6,758 nt of DNA. It comes from Planctomycetaceae bacterium. Its GTDB lineage: Bacteria > Planctomycetota > Planctomycetia > Pirellulales > Thermoguttaceae. The notes beneath the pieces were generated by a model that had not been told where the DNA came from, made no database searches, and worked only from the letters and a program-made list of their open reading frames with translations. Below, piece after piece: positions 6,613 to 6,758 of this stretch. The first letter of the stretch is position 1, and each line of letters begins with the position of its first letter. Both the position numbers and the translations under genes were made by a program. The stretch is from contig JAITDV010000395.1 in NCBI GenBank assembly GCA_031282385.1, forward strand, positions 1-6,758, read 5' to 3'.

Positions 6613-6708
6613 GAGACCACCCCTGACGCCTCCGAAGGTGGGGAATAATTCCCCTCCTTCGGAGGCGTCTTCTTATTCCCCTCCTTCGGAGGGGTTAGGG
6701 GTGGTCTC
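6613..6708. repeat. GC-rich nested palindromic element (REP/MITE-like), three-way-junction fold
   Basis: Outer arms GAGACCACCCCT (6613-6624) and AGGGGTGGTCTC (6697-6708) are perfect reverse complements. They enclose two hairpins. The first, 6625-6669, has 14-base arms GACGCCTCCGAAGG and CCTTCGGAGGCGTC, then a T-T mismatch, then GGGGAA/TTCCCC around TAA. The second, 6678-6694, is CCCCTCC-TTC-GGAGGGG. The whole can fold as a three-way junction. The inner part is built from three copies of a 19-base module close to TATTCCCCTCCTTCGGAGG: one inverted (6629-6647, one substitution plus none elsewhere) and two direct (6647-6665 and 6674-6692). The GC content contrasts sharply with the surrounding DNA. 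No transposase is in view. Such elements are typically dispersed repeats moved by REP-associated (RAYT) or other transposases in trans. In RNA it may also act as a terminator or stability element. Confidence 0.85.
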
Positions 6709-6758
6709 GGAGGAGTTAAAGGCGGTTTTTCGTTGTAGGTTTTTTGTTGCGTTGATGT
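6709..6758. other. G/T-rich tail after the palindromic element
   Basis: The last 50 bases are G/T-rich, with T runs at 6726-6730 and 6741-6746. They hold no visible gene start or clear hairpin. The sequence may belong to the outer edge of the repeat element or to the flank of the next gene, which lies outside the window. Confidence 0.3.

Noticed and set aside
6684..6689. C(UUCG)G tetraloop in the second hairpin of the repeat element
   Set aside because: In that register only the closing C-G pair forms and the next pair is C-A. The stable fold uses a TTC triloop with seven pairs.
6611..6715. AGGAG at 6611-6615 and 6711-6715 as a target-site duplication of the palindromic element
   Set aside because: The left copy overlaps the outer inverted repeat and the motif is only five bases in a G-rich context, so it is not good evidence of transposition.

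Overview
The window is A+T-rich bacterial DNA with three protein-coding genes that I consider real. They are one very large exported membrane protein on the + strand, a stand-alone AAA/ABC-type ATPase on the - strand, and a single-domain CheY-like response regulator on the + strand. None of the three starts has a convincing Shine-Dalgarno sequence. That, together with a giant beta-rich surface protein of no familiar family, would fit a low-GC member of the Planctomycetota or a relative (for example a gut or anaerobic lineage). This is a weak inference: there is no rRNA or marker gene here to settle it.

Layout. Positions 1-316 are non-coding and unusually structured. A good promoter-like pair (TTGACT/AATAAT) is overlapped by a 17-bp palindrome. 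A second promoter-like pair (TTGCAA/TATAAC) is overlapped by one of two TTTTGCAAAA palindromes, and a further copy of the first palindrome's core lies just before the start codon of the giant gene. Positions 317-4501 encode the 1394-residue protein, with a signal peptide, a long extracytoplasmic part and three C-terminal membrane segments. It converges on the ATPase gene (5823 down to 4576) across a 74-bp gap. The ATPase gene diverges from the response regulator (6080-6526) across about 256 bp of C/A-rich, G-poor DNA that holds a perfect TATAAT box. After the regulator, 6613-6708 is a compact GC-rich element made of nested inverted repeats. It can fold into a three-way junction and looks like a REP/MITE-type intergenic repeat.

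Working together. Orientation gives no operon, since the genes are convergent and then divergent, so each is probably transcribed separately. Nothing in the sequence links the three functionally. The most interesting parts are the operator-like architecture in front of the giant surface protein, that protein itself, and the three-module palindromic repeat at the right end. I see no CRISPR array, tRNA, rRNA or transposase gene, and no complete known defence system.
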